Source: Chara braunii
Taxonomy: Eukaryota > Streptophyta > Charophyceae > Charales > Characeae
Length of the DNA: 27,312 nucleotides
Assembly (NCBI GenBank): GCA_003427395.1
Contig: BFEA01000174.1
Coordinates: 854,162 to 881,473, forward strand
Direction of reading: 5' to 3'
A program made the position numbers and the translations under genes. This document shows, piece by piece, positions 1-8,750 of this stretch; position 1 is the first letter of the stretch; each line of letters begins with the position of its first letter. The notes beneath the pieces were generated by a model. It did not search any database and was not told the origin of the DNA. It was given only the letters and a program-made list of their open reading frames with translations.

Positions 1-430
1 CAATGAGATACTTGAACTAGTGAAGGACACATGCACATGGAGGAAAGATCAACTAAGTAGGAACCGGAACATCACAACATACACGAACTTGACAACGAGA
101 TACTTGAACTAGTAAAGGACATATGCACATGGAGGAAAGATCAACTAAGTAGGAACCAGAACATCACAACATTCATGAACTTGATAACGGGAAGCTAGAA
201 CTTGTGAAGATCACATGCACCTGGAGGAAAGATCAACTAAGTAAGAACTGGAACATCACAACATACATGAACTTGACAATGAGAAGCTAGAACTACTGAA
301 GATCACATGCACATGGAGGAGAAATCAACTAAGTAGGAACCGGAACATCACAACATACGCGAACTTGACAATAAGATACTTGAACTAGTGAAGGACATAT
401 GCATATGGACGAAAGATCAACTAAGTAGGG
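1..430. repeat. Satellite I, 92-bp tandem repeat
   Basis: The anchor AACTAAGTAG recurs at about 51, 143, 235, 327 and 419, an exact 92-bp spacing, giving about 4.7 head-to-tail monomers. Monomers differ by scattered substitutions. The array runs off the left edge, so its true size is unknown. Near 430 it passes directly into the 91-bp array. No ORF of note is present. Confidence 0.95.
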
Positions 431-2040
431 GGTGGAAATCAAGACTTACACTAGGCCAAATCACAAGTAATGAGCATGAGATCATTCATAGAAGAATCGG
501 AACATCTCTTACTAGTGTGTGAGTGAAATGCAAAGGTTACACTAGGCTATATCACACGAAATGAGCAAGAGATCATCCATGGAAGAATCAGATCATCTCC
601 TACTAACATGTGAGTGAAAAGTATGATCTACACTAGTCCAAATCACAAGCAATGAGCTTCAGATCATTCATAAAAGAAGCGGAGCATCTCCTACTAGCAT
701 GTGAGTGAAATGCAAAAGTTGAAGTAGCTCAAAACACAAAGCTTGAACATGAGATTAGCCATAGAAGAATCGGAGCACTACCTACTAGCATGTGAGTGAA
801 AAGCAAGACCTACACTAGTCCAAATCACAAGAAAATAGCACGAGATCATTCCTAGAAGAATCGGAACATCTCCTACTAGTGTGTGACTGAAATGCAAGAC
901 CAACACTAATCCAAATCCGAAGTAATGAGCATGAGATCATTTATAAAAGAATCGGAGCACCTGCTACTAGCATGTGAGTAAAAAAACAAGATCTACACTA
1001 GTCCAAATCACAAGAAATGAGCTTGAGATCAATCATAAAAGAATTGGAGCATCTCCTACTAGCATATGAGTGAAATGCAAGAGTTGAAGTAGCTCAAAAC
1101 AGAAAGATTGAACATGAGATCATCCATAGAAGAATCGAAACATCTCCTACGAGTGTGTGAGTGAAATGCAAGACCTACACTACTCCAAATCACAAGAAAT
1201 GAGCATGAGATCATTCATAAAAGAATCGGAACATCTCCTACTAGTGTGTGAGTGAAATGCAAGAGTTACACTGGGCTTCCATGGAAGAAGCGGAACATCT
1301 TCTTCTAGTGTGTGAGTGAAATGTAAGAGTAACACTAGGGTATATCACAAGATTTTAGCAAGAGATCATCCATGGAAGAATCGGATCATCTCCTACTAGC
1401 ATGTGAGTGAAAAACAAGATCTACACTAGTCCAAATCCCAAGTAATGAGCATAAGATCATTCATAAAAGAATCGGAGCACCTCCTACTAGCATGTGAGGA
1501 AAAAAACAAGATCTCACAAGAAATGAGCTTGAGATCAATCATAAAAAAATCGGAGCATCTCCTACTAGCATGTGAGTGAAATGCAAGAGTTGAAGTAGCT
1601 CAAAACACAAAGATTGAACATGAGATCATCCATAGAAGAATCAGAGCACTACCTACTAGCATGTGAGTGAAAAGCAAGACCTACACTAGTCCAAATCACA
1701 AGAAATGAGCATGAGATCATTCATAGAATCGGAACATCTCCTACTAGTGTGTGAGTGAAATGCAAGAGTTACACTAGGCTATATCACAAGATTTGATCAA
1801 AAGATCCTCCATGGAAGAATCGGAACATCTCCTTTTAGTGTGTGAGTGAAATGTAAGAGTTACACTAGGCTATATGATAAGATTTGAGCAAAAGATCATC
1901 CATGGAAGAATCGGATCATCTCCTACTAGCATGTGAGTCAAAAAGCAAGACCTACACTAGTCCAAATCACAAGACATGAGCATGAGTTCATTCATAGAAA
2001 AATCGGAGTACTACCTACTAGTGTGTGAGTGAAAAAACAA
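431..2040. repeat. Satellite II, 91-bp tandem repeat with higher-order order
   Basis: The core GTGAGTGAAA recurs at a 91-92 bp step from about 521 to 2027, giving about 18 monomers. Three or four are shortened: one step is 64 bp (1250 to 1314), one is 78 bp (1496 to 1574) and one is 88 bp. Variants differ after the core. Class C reads AGTTGAAGTAGCTCAAAAC, and others read ATCTACACTAGTCC, ACCTACACTAGTCC or AGTTACACTAGGCTAT. Class C occurs three times (about 717, 1080, 1587). Each time it is preceded by the ATCTACAC class or its deleted form and followed by the ACCTACAC class, so monomers are not in random order. Confidence 0.95.
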
Positions 2041-2058
2041 GAGTTTGGGTAGCCCAAT

Positions 2059-2295
2059 AGGAAGAAGAAGAGGAAGAAAGAAGAGGAAGAAGAGGAAGAA
2101 GAGGAAGAGGAAGAAGAAGAAGAGGAGGAGGAAGAGGAGGAAGGAGAAGAAGAAGAAGATGAAGAAGAAGAAAAGGAAGAAGAAGAGGAAGGAGAAAAAG
2201 AAGAAGATGAAGAAGAAGAAGAGGAAGAAGAAGAGGAAGAAGAAGAGGAAGAAGAAGAAAAGGAAGAAGAAGAAGACGAAGAAGAAGAAGACGAA
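2059..2295. repeat. Purine-rich GAA/GAG microsatellite
   Basis: About 237 bp are almost all A and G on the plus strand, built of GAA, GAG and AGG triplets with a few T or C interruptions (for example GAAGAT near 2160 and GACGAA near 2277). Long open frames exist here on both strands only because of composition: Lys/Arg/Glu runs on one, Ser/Phe runs on the other. I do not call them genes. Confidence 0.95.
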
Positions 2296-3410
2296 TCCTC
2301 TTCCTTCAACTCACCTTGTTAATGTCTTGGAGATGGAGTCTCAATTTTGATGAGGCTTCTTCCTCCTTGCACAAAACACCTTCTTGGCTATGGCCCCCTT
2401 CTTCTTCAAGCCTCTCTCCTTCCTCTCTCTCTTTCTCCCAAGTTACCACAAGCTCCAATCACCATAGCTATGGAGTCCTCCCCTCTAGGAGCGCTAATGG
2501 GACTCCCTCTAGCCTCTCTCTCTTTCGCACACCCAGGGGCTATGGCGGATCACCTCCGTAGGGCCAGCCTCACTGCCACTAGTCTCTAAAGCTCCTCTCC
2601 CAAGCTCATGGCCTCCACCAAGGTCCTAAATTGGCATGGGTTCCCCTCTCCTTTCTCCAAGTGAAAGAGTGCTCTTATGAGCTCACTTGGGCAGCATGGG
2701 CACTCCTCATGCAATTGTGAAAGTGGCGGACTGAATTCCCAGCTTATGTGGGCTGAAACCAGCAGTCTAGCCAGCCCATGAGCCTCATGTGCCTTGAGGT
2801 GAACCGAGGTACCCCCAAGGCAAAATTCTACTACTAGGTCCTTTCGAAGGTACCCGGGCCTCTTTTTGGCCAAGTACATGCAGTCTGAGTGGTTGGTACC
2901 AACTCGGATTGCCTCTTGGCCTACTCCTGCCTCCTTTTCACCTCCCAAATGCTGCCCCCTTGCGTCCTAATGCCCAAGGGTCATTTTTACTTGAGAGAAA
3001 AAGGCCTAGTGGACCTTTTTCTCGATTTTTTCAGTTTGTACCCCATTTTTGGTAGGCCGAGATATTTTTCGATGCAGCGGCACATTTTCAGCCTTGGATC
3101 TGGTTCCGTGCCACCCCCAAGTAGCCCTTGCTTCAATTTTGAGGCCCTAGGTCCATTTTTTCAATTTTCGGTGCATCTGGCTCTCTTTTTGAGCCGAATG
3201 CACAGTTTTGTCTCTTTCTCTCTTTTGTTTCTTTCCATTTTGGGCTGCCACCTCATTCCGTAGCTAGCCGTTTTGAGCTGGCCCACAAAAAACGGCTAGT
3301 TCCTCTCCACCATGAAATCTGATCTAAGATCTATGGTCCAAAAGAAAACCGATCATTTCTCTTTTGCATTTTATCTCATGTTCTTCTTTTTAATTCAGAT
3401 TTTATTGAGA
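2296..3410. other. Non-coding pyrimidine-rich stretch, no gene seen
   Basis: Sequence rich in CTCTCT, CTTC and TTTT runs, with only short ORFs that show no recognisable domain and whose residue content follows base composition. Near 3051-3079 there is a weak version of the CCGAGATATTTTTCG stem-loop motif that recurs downstream. The style resembles LTR or other intergenic plant repeats, but I could not identify a boundary or family. Confidence 0.5.
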
Positions 3411-3439
3411 TGCAATCCGGATTGCCCTCCCTCATTCTA

Positions 3440-4000
3440 GGAGGGATGAGGTCACAGTTGAGACCTGCCAGTCCCTACTGTGCAGGTCCCAATAGGCCGG
3501 CACACTCTCCTCCACTCTTTTCTCCCTTTTTGTCTCATTCTCCCTCCTTTTTCTCTCATTTTTCTTTCTTTTTCTTTTATTTCAGTTGTGACAAGTATCA
3601 AACTGCTGTACACCCTTTTTCTAGGCCTTAGGGCCTCATTCAAGGTCAGTTTCATAGCTGGTACTTGGCCGTTATATCTTGAATTTCAACAATGGCACCC
3701 CCATGCTCCTAGAGGGCTCCATTTTCCCTCCGTTTGTCCTATTTTGAGCCCTTTTTGCTCTGATTTTCCAAGGACAACCTTTTTTTCGAATTGAGTTATT
3801 TGAGGCTCTATTTTCTCATGCCTAGCTAGTCCGAGATATTTCGGAGTGCTGGGCATCCCTCCCACTATCATTATTTTACTTTCTTTTCTCCCCATGACTC
3901 TCCTACTTGCCCCCACTAGTGATTGCACTAGTGGTGCTAATATTTCCCACCGTCATTGATCTTGACGGTGTCGTTTGCTTGCACAGTTATTCCTTGTGCT
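3440..4000. repeat. Diverged segmental duplication, copy 1
   Basis: This block and the one at about 4740-5280 share the same ordered landmarks. These are a CAGTCCCTACT-like start, a CT/T-rich run, a CCTTAGGGCC or ATTAAGGCCC segment, a TCCGAGAT-T-TCGG stem-loop, CCTCCCAC, a T-rich run, and then two adjacent hairpins around GGTGCTAATATT. The offset is about 1.28 kb at the hairpins. Overall identity is low, so this is an old duplication or two members of one repeat family. Confidence 0.6.
3913..3970. other. Paired hairpin module, copy 1
   Basis: The first hairpin is CCACTAGTG (3913-3921), loop ATTG, CACTAGTGG (3926-3934), a perfect 9-bp stem. After a 13-nt spacer containing GCTAATATT comes CACCGTCA (3948-3955), a 7-nt loop and TGACGGTG (3963-3970), a perfect 8-bp stem. 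The same two-hairpin layout with the same spacer length recurs at 5183-5245. Confidence 0.85.
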
Positions 4001-4673
4001 TGCTCATGGTTCCCTTGGGACATCCCAAGTCCCTGCCACTTTTCTCCGTACTAGTTCCATTTTCTTGTCCCGCCAGCAATCCCGCCGGCGCGTGTCCCGT
4101 TTTTCCGACTCTTATTATTTGGGCTCACTTGGTCCCCGACAACATTCCGGATGGTGTCCCATTTCTATTTTTGGGACCCTCTTGCCCTTGGTGGTCCCAT
4201 CATCTCTACATGCATGCTGATTTTTCTAGGCCGTGAGATCTCATCTCACGGTCGCCGTTTACTGTCTCCCAGGTCGAAATTGCTCCTTTCAAGCATTTTG
4301 GGCTCGTCGTGGCTCATTTTCCCTTGGCCTAGGCATCCCCATGCAATCCGTTATTTCTCGGACTGCAGTCATGGTCATTTTTCTAGTCCCACAACCCCAC
4401 AACTTGCCCCATGTTAAAACAAAATGAAGCGTTAAATTTCTAAGTGCATCCGGGCTCAATATTGGCTCCGAATGCACCAAAATCATGTGTTTCTCCTCCC
4501 CTATGCAATCCGTTATTTTTCGGTTGCATGGGGCTTTGATTTTCTTCGATTTTCTCTGCAAAAATCAAAGAAAATCAAAGCCCATTGCAACCGTCATATT
4601 CCAGAATGAATCTGGTCACGGATGTATCTCCCCAAGTGGCCGTTTTTTACCATTAAGGCCTTTTTCTTTTTTC

Positions 4674-4705
<32 letters not shown>

Positions 4706-4739
4706 GTTTTTTTTTTATTTTCCCATTTTCTTGGACAAT
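4001..4739. other. Non-coding stretch between the duplicated blocks
   Basis: No gene is supported. Two copies of the recurring stem-loop lie here: GCAATCCG-TTATTTCT-CGGACTGC near 4344-4367 and GCAATCCG-TTATTTTT-CGGTTGC near 4505-4527. Around 4545-4580 is an imperfect inverted repeat built of GATTTTCTTTGATTTT-like and AAAATCAAAGAAAATC-like sequence. Positions 4660-4730 are a CTTTT/TTTTC low-complexity run. Confidence 0.5.
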
Positions 4740-5280
4740 AGGGATCTGCCGGTCCCTACTTGTGGCAGTCCCTACTCACGACCAACTCACTCACTCCCTC
4801 TCACTCTTCTTGTCTTATTCTCCCACATTTTCTTTTCGTTTCTCTCTTTTTTTTAGCATGCCAAGTGTCAAGTGGCCATTAAGGCCCTTTTCTAGCCCCT
4901 TCCTCTTAGTTTTGGCCCTTCCTATGCCCAACGTGCAGTCCGTTATATCTCGGACTGCCATAATGGCCTTCTCATGCCCATGGGAGCTTCCCTTTACTTC
5001 TATTTTCCTCCCATAGTGACCCCTTCTACTCCGATTTTCTCCCGGGGGGCTATTTTTCACATGGAGTCTCTTTTGACTCCATTTTCTTGAGGGAGGCTGA
5101 TCCGAGATTTTTCGGATTGCTCCCATGCCTCCCACCTCAAGTTTCTTTACTTTTTTTTTTCTTTTCGGCCTTCCTGTTTGCTACCGCTAGTGCTTGCACT
5201 AGCGGTGCTAATATTCTTGACCGTCAAGATGTCGATCTTGACGGTGCACCTTGCCCTTATTATTTTCCCACATGCGGTGT
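4740..5280. repeat. Diverged segmental duplication, copy 2
   Basis: Second copy of the block described at 3440-4000, with landmarks in the same order. It holds two stem-loops of the recurring type: a perfect one at 4935-4958 (GCAGTCCG, 8-nt loop, CGGACTGC) and one at 5099-5120 (ATCCG, AGATTTTT, CGGAT). It ends with the better preserved hairpin pair at 5183-5245. Confidence 0.6.
5183..5245. other. Paired hairpin module, copy 2
   Basis: ACCGCTAGTGC (5183-5193) and GCACTAGCGGT (5196-5206) form an 11-bp perfect inverted repeat, realistically a 10-bp stem closing a CTTG loop. A 13-nt spacer with GCTAATATT follows. Then ACCGTCAAGAT (5220-5230), loop GTCG and ATCTTGACGGT (5235-5245) form a second perfect 11-bp stem. 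Compared with copy 1, the third base pair of the first stem has changed on both arms (A-T to G-C), which keeps pairing. Confidence 0.9.
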
Positions 5281-5327
5281 CGTCGTTTCTTGTTGGGACT
5301 TTCACATATCCCCGCCATCCGTCCTGA

Positions 5328-5452
5328 CGGCGGTCCCCGACACTTAGTCCCACCGGCAGTCCCCGGCACTTAGTCCCATCGGCGGTCCCCGACCCTTAGT
5401 CCCACCGGCGGTCCCCGACACTTAGTCCCGTGGGTGGTCCCTGACACATTTT
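5328..5452. repeat. 26-bp tandem repeat
   Basis: Four full units begin at 5328, 5354, 5380 and 5406, and a degraded partial unit follows from 5432. Each unit follows the pattern CGGCGGTCCCCGACAC then TTAGTCCCAC, with few differences between units. No coding role is apparent. Confidence 0.9.
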
Positions 5453-5985
5453 GCCCCGAATGCCATTATTTTCCCTTAGTCCCACGTGGCCCCGGGTTCC
5501 TTTCCCTGAGGTGTCCCACGTCCCTTGGGCGTTTCGCCACCCCATGGTGACCCCTTTCCCTTGTCTTTTCTTGCGCCTTGTGCGCGCCGATTTCTTTCAT
5601 CGTGGGCCTCCGCTCCGAGGCTCCCGTAGGCGGCCCCCATGTTGGGCCCTCGTTCTCCCGTTTCCCACGGCCTCCGGGCATCCATCTCTCGATTCCCTCA
5701 TTCCTTTGTCATGGCCATGCTGCGTTTGCTGGTTCAAGGGCCCTTTGGCCTTAGTCTTGTTACATCCCAATAACCCTCCCGGCCTCATACTATGTTCTAC
5801 GTGCCCCTGTTCTTGCGCTCACTCGCTCGCCGTTGCTGGTTTTCTCCCTCTGTGGTTTTCTTCCCAGGGCATTACTCCCTCCTGCGGCCTAATCCTTTGT
5901 CCTTTCTCTCTATTTCCTTCTTACTCCAGATTTCTCTGTTGTGCACAATTTGTCTATATTCAGTCTCTCGAGTGATGGGAAGTTA
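5453..5985. other. Non-coding C/T-rich stretch up to a breakpoint
   Basis: A long open frame exists on the plus strand (to about 5975), but it is dominated by Pro, Leu, Phe and Ser as expected from C/T composition, and it has no domain I recognise. Near 5985 the composition changes sharply and the minus-strand retroelement fragment begins. This is where the protease reading frame is cut off. Confidence 0.5.
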
Positions 5986-5987
5986 TT

Positions 5988-6300
5988 CGGGACCCACGAG
6001 TCCCAACAGCGTGCGTGCAGGGAAAGTATAAGGGCACCGCGTCAATGAATACGAGCATCGCGTCAGCCAACGTGACTTGCGTGGGCTGCGATTTCCTTTG
6101 AACGCACGGCCCCAGGCTAGCGCGTGCCATGAAGTCTTGGTTGATGTAGTTGTGAGTAGCTTCACAATCAATCAAGGCGCATCAGGTCGCCTTCCCGATC
6201 TGAATGCGGATGTAGAGCAAAGGTGCGTCGATGTCATCGTACCATTGCGTGGCGTACTTGTGCCCAATCTTCGCAAGGTACTCGAGAAGGTCAACAACTA
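5988..6300 (-). pseudogene. Ty3/gypsy aspartic protease fragment, active site lost
   Basis: On the minus strand the frame reads through a linker (DLLEYLAKIG, then DAPLLYIRIQIGKAT), an in-frame TGA at 6184-6182, then LIDCEATHNYI. Retroelement proteases carry D-T/S-G followed by A-T-H-N-Y-like residues. Here the triad is D (6169-6167), C (6166-6164), E (6163-6161), so the glycine is replaced by glutamate and the enzyme should be dead. The downstream part (QPTQVTLADAM) resembles the usual continuation, but homology fades by about 6000. This frame is the same as that of the gag zinc knuckle upstream, which suggests gag and protease were once one polyprotein. Confidence 0.75.
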
Positions 6301-6775
6301 GTACTCCGTCTTCGAGTCACCGGAGCTGGTACTGCAGCGTGCAAATACTTGCGCAATTCTGCCATCAAAGCGTTGCAATGCAGTTTTGGCAAGGAGCCGG
6401 ATGGGGGAAGAGTCAACCATTGGAAGTCTTCAATAGTTAATGGGTCGAGGTCCTCAAGTCTCGACCAAACCGACGAATCCTTGAAAGATAGTAATGACGA
6501 CGAAAAAGTTGGATCGCGTGCGAACGGTGATGAAGCCACACATGCGCATGAGTCTTGCACGTGGAGGGGTAGAACCAATGGTGGGACCAGCTAGACAACG
6601 CAGTCTTCGAAGTCATGACGAAGACTTGCAACATCTGCATGCTCCCCAGACGTGTAGGAGGTTGCTAGCAAGGCAACTGTGTCCAACTGAATGGAAAGTG
6701 GAGTCACCTCAGTTTCCGCGACACTCAGTTTCTCGAGCCTTGCCTGGGACGAACATCCTCTTTGCCCTTGTCGAG

Positions 6776-7826
6776 GCACTGAGAGGGGGTGTGCTTAGTG
6801 TTGTTGCACCAAAAGCAGCATCCCCACTTTTGTCGGTGCTTGAATTGTTGTTCCGTGAGTTTGAACTTTTCCCAAGGCTTGTTTGGTTGTCCGGCTTCCG
6901 ACGTCGACGCAGTGTTCGCCTTTTTCTTCCTTGTGTTGGTGCGTCACAACAGAAGGGCATTGACGTGGTCTCCTTCACTTGACCCTGAAGTTGATGTCGG
7001 GTCTTCATGTAATCCATTTGATTGGACTGCAGTGACAGGCTGCGTCCGATGTCCTTTACCTTTCTCCACAAAGCTCGGTTGCGCTTGCCTTTGGTTAGCG
7101 GCACGCCAATGGTCTGGATGAGGGAGCGAGCTTGAGTTACGATCGAGTCGAAATCTTCGTAGTCCTCCACTCGTCCAAGTGCTTGGGTCAAGGAGTCGAC
7201 TGAATGTTTGAAAAACTTGCGTCGAATGTGTGTGAACGTTAAGTTCATATCCGGAATGGCAACGACCTTTTGCCATTCGGTCAACCACTCACGTGTCGGC
7301 TGGCTCCCTCGGTACATCTAGAAAACTTTGTTGATTCCCTTGGCGACCTCGTCCTGGACGATGAACCGTAATTTTTACAAAGCTTCCAAGGTGTCCCAAT
7401 CCAACTTGGTGTGCACAGTCCATGTTGACTCCTTCCTTGACCACGAGGTGGTTGAGCCAGATTTGGCACGTAGAGGTAGAGTGCCGCGAGCTTAAGGTGT
7501 CCATGGACGTTGTGGAAACTTAATTCCGTGGTAAAGCCTTGCCACCATGCAAGCTGGTCTTGCTTGGTGTAGTGGTCAAACTTCTCAATGTTGAAGTTTG
7601 GCATGTCGTATGGACGCTGATCGCTGCTACCCGATGGGCGTTGCTGCAGCGTACGGAGACCATTAGTCAACGAGGCAACCTGTTGACTGATCGTTGCTGG
7701 TTCCGCGAACGTGCCAAGGTTGTCGATTGTGGCAACCACATGGTCGACCTGCTGCTCCAGTTGTCGTGTTGATGGCTGGTAGGTACGAGGCTCGCTGCCC
7801 GGTGTGGCGGCATCCAAGTTCTCCAT
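6776..7826 (-). pseudogene. Ty3/gypsy gag pseudogene (frameshifted)
   Basis: Gag forms the virus-like particle and binds element RNA. The likely start is the ATG at 7826-7824, giving MENLDAATPG. Recognisable segments lie in three frames: an N-terminal coiled region (RQLEQQVDHVVATIDNL), then PNFNIEKFDHYTKQDQLAWW, then CQIWLNHL in the next frame, and REWLTEWQKVVAIPD in a third. The C-terminal part holds a CCHC zinc knuckle, CFWCNNTKHTPSQC, with C at 6817, C at 6808, H at 6793 and C at 6778 (minus strand). Stops include TAG at 7320-7318 and TGA at 6946-6944, and at least three frameshifts are needed to follow the protein. Motif order and wording match gypsy gag proteins I recall from Chara; that is memory, not a search. 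Confidence 0.85.
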
Positions 7827-8184
7827 GTGACGAGGCAGAGGCAGAGCAGCGAGGCTGGGAGAGAGGGAGAGTGAGAACACACACACACTCACTCAACTTG
7901 ACAGAGACTCAACACGACTCGACGGACGAAGACACAAAGTGGCAAAAGTCGCAAAGTCATAGCCTTGAATTCCCGAACACAAAGTCGAAGCAATGTCGCA
8001 CTGAACACAAGCATACAAAGTCGAAGCAATGTCGCACTGAACACAAGCACTGAGGCTGAAAACTTCATGCCCGTACTGTGCTTGAGTCCGTACTTAACTT
8101 CCGGGCTCAAGTACGGTCCTGAGGGCGAAAGTGAAAATGCCTCATAGCCAGTACTGGAAATCGAAAGTCTGAGAGTGGGTGCCA
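7827..8184 (-). other. Leader and candidate primer-binding site of the minus-strand element
   Basis: On the minus strand, ACA at 8190-8188 is followed by TTT and then TGGCACCCACTCTCAGAC starting at 8184. An LTR ending in CA with a TGG-initiated site a few bases on is the usual arrangement for tRNA-primed retroelements. I cannot name the tRNA with confidence. The leader contains the 36-bp duplication at 7979-8050 and ends at the gag start. Confidence 0.4.
7979..8050. repeat. 36-bp tandem duplication
   Basis: Two adjacent 36-bp units (7979-8014 and 8015-8050), beginning ACAAAGTCGAAGCAATGTCG and ending CACAAGCAT or CACAAGCAC, differ only at the last base. The duplication is therefore recent compared with the surrounding element. 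A third partial match, CAAAGTGGCAAAAGTCGCAAAG, precedes it at about 7935. Confidence 0.95.
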
Positions 8185-8188
8185 AAAT

Positions 8189-8540
8189 GTCGGATGAAGT
8201 GTCCGAAATCTGAAAGTGCCAAAAGAAGGATTTTGAAACAGGCGCCAGAATGCAGATGGCGCCAACTGTCTGAAATCAGAAGAGCAAAAACAAAATAAAA
8301 CAAGAAAATTGTAAAAACAAAAAAAAAGGAATAAATACGGCAAGCTGGCGGGTGGTAACCCGCAGACCAGGGATCGAGCCCTGGGGGACTCCGTAACACT
8401 ATCCCCTCCCTCTAGAAGGCAACGTCCTGATTGCCAAAAATCATGAAAATAATGTTGAATCCTGTGAAGGACGGGGCGGAGCCGATCACTGGGAAGCAGG
8501 AAGAAAAAGGGAGAGGGGTATAATGTGGGTAACAAGGGCA
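8189..8540. other. Probable LTR sequence of the minus-strand element, boundaries unknown
   Basis: If 8188 is the LTR end, this stretch is LTR sequence of the minus-strand element. It contains two neighbouring hairpins, GCGGGT-GGTA-ACCCGC (8348-8363) and CCAGGG-ATCGAG-CCCTGG (8367-8384), and an A-rich run at 8285-8335. No matching second LTR was found in the window, so the far boundary cannot be set. Confidence 0.3.
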
Positions 8541-8750
8541 GGGGAAACAAGGTTTTCCTACTGATGAGCTACGGGTTAGGCGTACTGATGGACTACTGAG
8601 AGGGAACATAGTTTTGCCTACTAATGAACTGCAGGGTTAGGAACTGGGGGGGAACAGGGTTGTCCTACTGATGGACTACATACAGGCTTATGATCTGAGG
8701 GGGGAACGGGATTGTCGTGCTGATGAACTATTGGGCGAACGGGTTCTGTA
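8541..8750. repeat. Degenerate 48-60 bp tandem repeat
   Basis: Four imperfect units share the pattern GGGAACA-GG-TTGTCCTACTGATG-ACTAC. They start near 8543, 8602, 8650 and 8702, so spacing is irregular (about 59, 48 and 52 bp). Divergence between units is high, which suggests age. Confidence 0.7.

Larger units (their letters stand above)
5985..8188 (-). mobile_element. Broken minus-strand Ty3/gypsy element (5' part)
   Basis: Read on the minus strand, from high to low coordinates, there is a possible LTR end (ACA at 8190-8188) and a TGG-initiated primer-binding-site candidate at 8184. A leader follows, then gag from 7826 with a CCHC knuckle at 6817-6776, and a protease start at about 6300-6040. 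Reverse transcriptase, RNase H and integrase are absent: homology stops near 5985, so the element was cut there by deletion or a later rearrangement. Frameshifts and stops show long inactivity. The 3' LTR was not found. Confidence 0.75.

Noticed and set aside
1-2040. CRISPR-like regular repeats
   Set aside because: Repeats are contiguous 91-92 bp monomers without unique spacers, and there are no cas genes; this is satellite DNA.
1992-2350. Overlapping Ser-rich (minus) and Lys/Arg-rich (plus) frames of about 100 codons
   Set aside because: Both are forced by the GAA/GAG microsatellite; no complexity or domain outside the repeat.
5451-5975. A 174-codon plus-strand frame
   Set aside because: Its Pro/Leu/Phe/Ser content mirrors C/T-rich DNA, it overlaps the start of a retroelement breakpoint, and no motif is recognisable.
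8348-8384. tRNA-like pair of hairpins with a T-loop-like CTCGAT (minus strand)
   Set aside because: Arm spacing does not fit a tRNA: too many bases lie between the T-stem and CCA, and no D-arm or anticodon arm could be placed.
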